Source: Allorhodopirellula solitaria (GTDB lineage: Bacteria; Planctomycetota; Planctomycetia; Pirellulales; Pirellulaceae). Taken from it: 64,000 nt of DNA. The stretch spans positions 18,244 to 82,243 of the forward strand of contig NZ_SJPK01000017.1 of the NCBI RefSeq assembly GCF_007859855.1. Reading direction: 5' to 3'. This document shows positions 60,031 through 64,000 of this stretch, piece after piece. Under the pieces are notes generated by a model, which did no database searches, was not told where the DNA came from, and worked only from the letters and a program-made list of their open reading frames with translations. Positions within the stretch are counted from its first letter, which is position 1; every line of letters starts with the position of its first letter. The translations under genes were made by a program, and so were the position numbers.

Positions 60031-63000
60031 GACAGCTCCCGTAATGATGAAATGTGAATACGAGCTGCATTTCCCATTTCGATTTGTTCAGCGATGAAAT
60101 CGAATGCCAGTCGCATATGGCCAAGCGGTTGTCCTGGGTCGGCCGGCACATCTTCAAGAATACGTTCAAAAAACTTCCAACTGCCTACAAGGACAAGAAG
60201 CTTCTCCGCACGAGACATCATCACGTTTAGTCGCTCAGCATCTTCCACGAAACCAAGCGCGGAGCGTTTGTTGTCCTTCTCGTTATTCCGAACAAGGGAA
60301 ACCACCACAACGTCAGCCTGATTCCCTTGGAACGAGTCTACAGTGCTTGCAAAACGGTCGCCTTCACCGATGCTGGTAAGCCATTCAGGGATCGAATCGT
60401 AGACGTCCGTTTTTAGTTTCGCGTCGAGCTTCATAACTTGCAATCTGTACGGAGACAAAACTGCAAGATCTTGCTTTTCCCGACGCGAAGTTTTAAGAGT
60501 GTTTATCAATGAAACAATCGCCTCGACCTCAGACGGGGACGTATATGGTCCAGTAGTACTATCCTCCCCTGGGAATCCATCGGTTGCGGCACCGGTATCA
60601 AGCCATACGATTGGGCGGCCACGAATCTCACTTGGCAATTCAAATGAGTGCAGTACACTCTCCTTTGGATTTCCATCTGAGTCGACGGTCATGCTTTCAA
60701 TAGATCCGTTGTAGAATGCCCGCGAAACCAAGTCTGAGATCATGGGATGCATGCGGTGCTGCTGCGTTAGCATTGACGAAAGCCCAGGTGCGTGGGCTCG
60801 GCCTGTCCTCTCTTTGCACAGTTGGAACAGACGCTCAAATACAGGCAACCAGCTCAGCCAAAGGTCGCGTGCTTTCGCCTTCTCCCCGTTAGACTTGCTA
60901 CTCCAGTCACGGACGAAGTCACGGTCCACGAGATCTTCGCCAGCTTGGCGCAGTTCGTCTAATCGGGAAACCATTTCGTCCAGGTGCCGGAGCGATTCTT
61001 GGAAATCTTTGTATCGATAAGGCGGCAACTGCTTGTGATCACCGATGAGGAGCCATCTGTGACCATTTTGAAGCGGAAGAACAAGGTCGAATCCGTGTGC
61101 TTTTCCAGCCTCTTCAATAATTGACCAGTCGAATGTTTGCTTAGATACTGCGAGTTGAGCAAGCGTGGCAGAGGTAGTCGTGCAGTACGTAATATTCGCT
61201 GAACGGCGAACCAGTTCTACGAAGTCTTCGACTTCACTTTCAGTATCCTGTCGCATAAGTGCGGCGACTGCTTCATCGACAAAATTCGACCAGTCTTTCT
61301 GGACAGGCGAAAGCTTGCCATGAATAGCCGCCAGCCTTGTTTTAGCTGATTCCAAAAGCCGCTTAGCAACTGCATGGGGATAGTCACTATCGCCAAAGGG
61401 TTTGTCATTTCTACTTCTAGGAATTCGAACTGCAAGCGGACGGGAGTCGTCGCTCGTGTCGCTAAACACTTCTTCTGAGACTTTGTTTCGCAGAACATCC
61501 ACGGCGGCATGAGCTTGTGCCGACACCAGAACCTGCGAGACAGGGTTGTCTCTGAATATTTGCTCAAGAAGATTGGCAACTAGGGTTGTTTTTCCTGTAC
61601 CTGGTGGGCCTTGGACCGCGAAAATTGGACGAGTGGACCAGATGTTCTTAATGGCCTCTTGCTTGGCAGAATCAAGAGAATCGTCTAGTTTCGCTGGAAG
61701 CCTCGTCAGTTCTGAATGCATGTACAGAAAACTGGGGTCGAGCAGCGCCTGAAGCAAGAACGTATGAGATCGCAAATTCGCAATCGCTTTTGCACGGCGC
61801 TCGATCAGACGTACCGATCCGAACATTCCATAGCAACGTAAGAAACCCTTGTCCGGCGCTGGGAGCATCGGGCCAGCAATCCCGCGACGTAATGTTATCT
61901 CTCCGCTAGAGGGATCGAGGTCAACAATTCTCCAGAACTCCGGCAAGTCGACATTCGCAGTGCTTCGTATCTCATCGTCGTCGCTAAGCAGCACATGGTC
62001 GCCGTATCTGTTCGAAGCACGTTCTCGATTAAGAAATCCCACCATTTCTTGTTTTTGAAGATAGCTTGTATTGGTTAACTGCCTTCTCTCGTTTTCTCGG
62101 ACTACCAGAGTTTCTCCGTTTTCGCTTGGTGGCTTTCTCTCAACTACTTCATACGAAAATATCTCAGCATCTCGCATCAGCAACTCGATCTGATTCGTTG
62201 CCCGAAAAAAATCGTGAAACTGTGTAATGTTATCGCCAGCGACTGGACCGTCGCTGCCTGTCGGAAAGAATCTTTTCCAACGAACTGCGTTCTTTAGAAC
62301 TGTTTCTGGATTGTTAAAAACTGCATTTTTCGTAAATACGGAGATGGGTATATCCCTAAGCTCATTCTGGCTTTCGTCCCCTTCTGAATGACGAACCTCA
62401 GCAGGGCTGTATGAAAAAGCGAGGTCCCATTCTTGTTTTGGAGATTCACCCGGCCGAGTGTACTCAGAAATGAAGTACCGCAAACGACGACCTTTTACGA
62501 TGTATTCATTCGGGCGATGCTCAAGTATGGTCGGACGAGACAAATCATTCTGAATGAATGATCGCTGCCGTTCAATCTCGTCTGCGGCAATGCGGTCGTC
62601 TAGTTCGATGATCGCTTGCGTCATCGGTTGTTGCGGCCCCAATTGGACCACGAGTCCCAAGTATTGATCTTCACCAACCGGTGGATTATCTAGCTCACGC
62701 ATGATTCTTGACAGCACATCGAAAACTTCATGACTAGACGAAAGTCTTGTTTGCGGGGTTGGCGATAAGAGTCGCTCTATCAAGCTCTTTTCTACATCAG
62801 TCAAGAACGTTTGCTCCGTTACGCAACGAAAGAAGTTTGAGTATTGATCTTCCGGTTTGTCATCTGGGGAGAAACTTGCTCCGCAAAGAATGTGTGCGAT
62901 CAGCGCGCCAAACATGAACCAATCAGATTCGATCGAAAAAGGTCTTGCTTCGGTTTCGTAAAATTCTGGCGGGAATAAGATGCTCTCTTCGAGATGTATT

Positions 63001-63569
63001 GCCCGATGCGGGTCGCCAATTCGGACGGTCCATTCGAACGCGCTGAGCCGCATGCTTGACGGTCCAATCGCTTCGCTAAGAAAAATACTTTTGGCACTTA
63101 TCCTTCGATGAAGCATGTGGAGTTCATGAATTCGGTTTACTCCTTCCGCCAGAACTCGAATGGATCGCCAGAGTTGTACTCTTACATCTATCTCATCCAC
63201 TCTTCGTAGCCAGGGGACCTGACCTCGACGTTCTAGCATCTGATCAAGACGGTTTACTCCGGGTGACTGCAGAACTAAGACAAAATATCCACCGCCGCCA
63301 GTCTCGTTCCAATGCAAATCAGCTTCACGCATGACAAGCATTTGGTCTTTTGCATTCGGCGAACTAGCTAAGCGGTACAGATTCCGCTGTTCGACTTCCC
63401 AGAGTTGCCTGTCCACCGCGTCCGGCTTTCCATCGAATGCCCACGTTTTTAGAACATATTCGATCCCCAGTTGGTCAACTGCGGCCCATACTTCGTGCCG
63501 ATCATTTTGCGATACGGGGTGAAGGACCGTGTAGTTGCCTTTGAGAACCTGTGCTCCTTCTTTTAACAT
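60027..63569 (-). CDS. mkoA: Kinase-fold / SF1 helicase fusion, Mokosh MkoA-like
   Basis: The 1180-residue protein joins a Ser/Thr-kinase-like N-terminus (about 1-300) to a COG1112-type SF1 helicase (about 630-1170). The kinase part keeps K41 (EYVLKTW), but the catalytic loop reads HRRISAKS (about 153-160) instead of HRDxxxxN, and the DFG position is AFE (about 175), so it looks like a pseudokinase. The helicase has Walker A GPPGTGKTT (about 653), motif II in WSIIEEAGKAHG, 'GDHKQLPPY', 'LTQQHRMHPMIS', 'VDSFQGNQADVVVVSLVRNN' and 'LNVMMSRAEK'. It is the first gene of the operon. In described Mokosh systems the pair blocks phage; the mechanism is not settled. AT-rich codon use suggests transfer. 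Confidence 0.78.
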   Translation of the reverse strand: MLKEGAQVLKGNYTVLHPVSQNDRHEVWAAVDQLGIEYVLKTWAFDGKPDAVDRQLWEVEQRNLYRLASSPNAKDQMLVMREADLHWNETGGGGYFVLVLQSPGVNRLDQMLERRGQVPWLRRVDEIDVRVQLWRSIRVLAEGVNRIHELHMLHRRISAKSIFLSEAIGPSSMRLSAFEWTVRIGDPHRAIHLEESILFPPEFYETEARPFSIESDWFMFGALIAHILCGASFSPDDKPEDQYSNFFRCVTEQTFLTDVEKSLIERLLSPTPQTRLSSSHEVFDVLSRIMRELDNPPVGEDQYLGLVVQLGPQQPMTQAIIELDDRIAADEIERQRSFIQNDLSRPTILEHRPNEYIVKGRRLRYFISEYTRPGESPKQEWDLAFSYSPAEVRHSEGDESQNELRDIPISVFTKNAVFNNPETVLKNAVRWKRFFPTGSDGPVAGDNITQFHDFFRATNQIELLMRDAEIFSYEVVERKPPSENGETLVVRENERRQLTNTSYLQKQEMVGFLNRERASNRYGDHVLLSDDDEIRSTANVDLPEFWRIVDLDPSSGEITLRRGIAGPMLPAPDKGFLRCYGMFGSVRLIERRAKAIANLRSHTFLLQALLDPSFLYMHSELTRLPAKLDDSLDSAKQEAIKNIWSTRPIFAVQGPPGTGKTTLVANLLEQIFRDNPVSQVLVSAQAHAAVDVLRNKVSEEVFSDTSDDSRPLAVRIPRSRNDKPFGDSDYPHAVAKRLLESAKTRLAAIHGKLSPVQKDWSNFVDEAVAALMRQDTESEVEDFVELVRRSANITYCTTTSATLAQLAVSKQTFDWSIIEEAGKAHGFDLVLPLQNGHRWLLIGDHKQLPPYRYKDFQESLRHLDEMVSRLDELRQAGEDLVDRDFVRDWSSKSNGEKAKARDLWLSWLPVFERLFQLCKERTGRAHAPGLSSMLTQQHRMHPMISDLVSRAFYNGSIESMTVDSDGNPKESVLHSFELPSEIRGRPIVWLDTGAATDGFPGEDSTTGPYTSPSEVEAIVSLINTLKTSRREKQDLAVLSPYRLQVMKLDAKLKTDVYDSIPEWLTSIGEGDRFASTVDSFQGNQADVVVVSLVRNNEKDNKRSALGFVEDAERLNVMMSRAEKLLVLVGSWKFFERILEDVPADPGQPLGHMRLAFDFIAEQIEMGNAARIHISSLRELS

Positions 63570-63648
63570 CAGACAATCGCTATTCAGAATGTAAAGTTAA
63601 ATTGTGCCGTATGCCATCTTATCGTGACTGTAGTTCCTCCAAAAGGGT

Positions 63649-63676
63649 GTGACCGGCGTTCCGCCGGTCACTTTTT
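63649..63676 (+). terminator. Strong terminator hairpin at the left edge of the ISKra4-type element
   Basis: GTGACCGGCG pairs perfectly with CGCCGGTCAC (10 pairs, TTC loop), followed by TTTTT. It reads on the plus strand between the start of the helicase gene and the transposase gene. It would stop outside transcripts from entering the element, a common arrangement for insertion sequences. Confidence 0.8.
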
Positions 63677-63768
63677 AAGCGATTGGCAATCTGGGTAACT
63701 AAAAAGCGGCCAACCTGCCATGATCTGGGTTCTGAACATCCGAATCACATAGGCAGGAGGCCGCTAAG

Positions 63769-64000
63769 ATGAGCGTCGAGCAGTCAAACACAAATGGCAA
63801 CCCCACTTCCACGACAAATACTCCGCAATCACCTGAGCAGCTTGCCGAGCAACTGCAGCAACTTGGCGATCAGCTGCGTGCTGGGGTTCGTGAGGCTGCC
63901 AAGCAAGGACAGTCGTTCGATCAGACCGAGCGATCCGTTCAAGAGGCTCTCAGGAAGATCGGTTGCCAGGCAATGCAGTTCTTCATTTCAATGCAGGGAA
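63769..64000 (+). CDS. N-terminus of an ISKra4-family transposase (cut by window edge)
   Basis: An ATG at 63769 with GGAGG seven to eight bases upstream opens a frame that runs off the window (77 codons). It reads SPEQLAEQLQQLGDQLRAGV, then 'SFDQTERSVQEALRKIGCQA' and 'MQFFISMQG', which matches the helical N-terminus of ISKra4-family transposases ('E..v...l..~g...~..fl..qg'). A Ser/Thr/Asn-rich leader precedes it. The gene starts about 90 bases after the terminator hairpin, so 63649-64000 is probably the left end of the element. Its end, inverted repeats and completeness cannot be judged. An ISKra4 C-terminal remnant also occurs at 8535-8732. Confidence 0.65.
   Translation, partial: MSVEQSNTNGNPTSTTNTPQSPEQLAEQLQQLGDQLRAGVREAAKQGQSFDQTERSVQEALRKIGCQAMQFFISMQG

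Noticed and set aside
1..64000. tRNA or rRNA genes
   Set aside because: I looked for T-loop and acceptor patterns and for rRNA landmarks and saw none; a covariance search was not possible.

Overview
The window looks like a chromosomal segment of a planctomycete of the Rhodopirellula/Pirellulaceae type. Evidence for this includes two giant surface proteins that start with an Arg-rich 'LEPLENRRLL / MESLEQRRLL' (LEPR-XLL type) leader, a DUF1559 pseudopilin-like protein, a 'WPQWRG..RDG' PQQ-propeller protein, a sulfatase, a 'Rhodopirellula transposase' (ISAzo13 family) and many dispersed palindromic repeats. Most housekeeping genes are GC-rich. All calls come from reading the sequence and supplied translations; no searches were run.

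Layout. 1-5.4 kb: the 5' part of a DUF11/SdrD-B surface protein (cut by the window edge), a frameshifted remnant of an ATPase C-terminus, a DevC-like permease translationally coupled to nrdR, a PH-domain membrane protein and a GYF-domain protein. 5.4-14 kb: an accessory region. Two plus-strand secreted proteins (DUF1573 and unknown) precede debris of a group II intron and an ISKra4 transposase. Next comes what I read as a decayed chromosomal integron: six small minus-strand genes, five of them followed by attC-like inverted-repeat sites, then a repeat-rich spacer and a divergent, truncated integrase gene on the plus strand. 14-22.5 kb: a tightly coupled fatty-acid oxidation operon (acyl-CoA ligase, thiolase, hydratase/dehydrogenase fusion, VLCAD-like acyl-CoA dehydrogenase, patatin lipase), mostly with ATGA overlaps.

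22.5-29 kb: a dispersed repeat, a sulfatase, a membrane protein, and an unknown gene next to a metallopeptidase and an ATP-grasp ligase. 28.8-36 kb (minus strand): a MacAB-like three-gene efflux/ABC system, a UDP-sugar pyrophosphorylase and purD. 36-42 kb: a hybrid histidine kinase with its REC-HATPase partner, then a LarA-like racemase and uppS. 42-48 kb (minus strand): a compact housekeeping cluster, DAHP synthase, tpiA, secG, yicC, gmk, rpoZ and a PQQ-propeller protein.

48-58 kb: a pseudopilin, a 2408-residue adhesin-like protein with three choice-of-anchor-M-like modules, a His/Asp-rich run and a dockerin-like tail, then a secreted-protein gene broken by a complete 1.3-kb ISAzo13-family element with 26-bp terminal inverted repeats. 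58-63.6 kb: a visibly more AT-rich two-gene operon encoding a kinase-fold/SF1-helicase fusion and a PLD-like protein. This matches the architecture of type I Mokosh anti-phage defence, although the kinase and PLD active-site residues look degenerate. It is bracketed by IS elements: the 3' edge of the window enters an ISKra4-type transposase gene behind a strong terminator hairpin. The main biological interest lies in the integron remnant, the Mokosh-like operon and the architecture of the giant surface protein.
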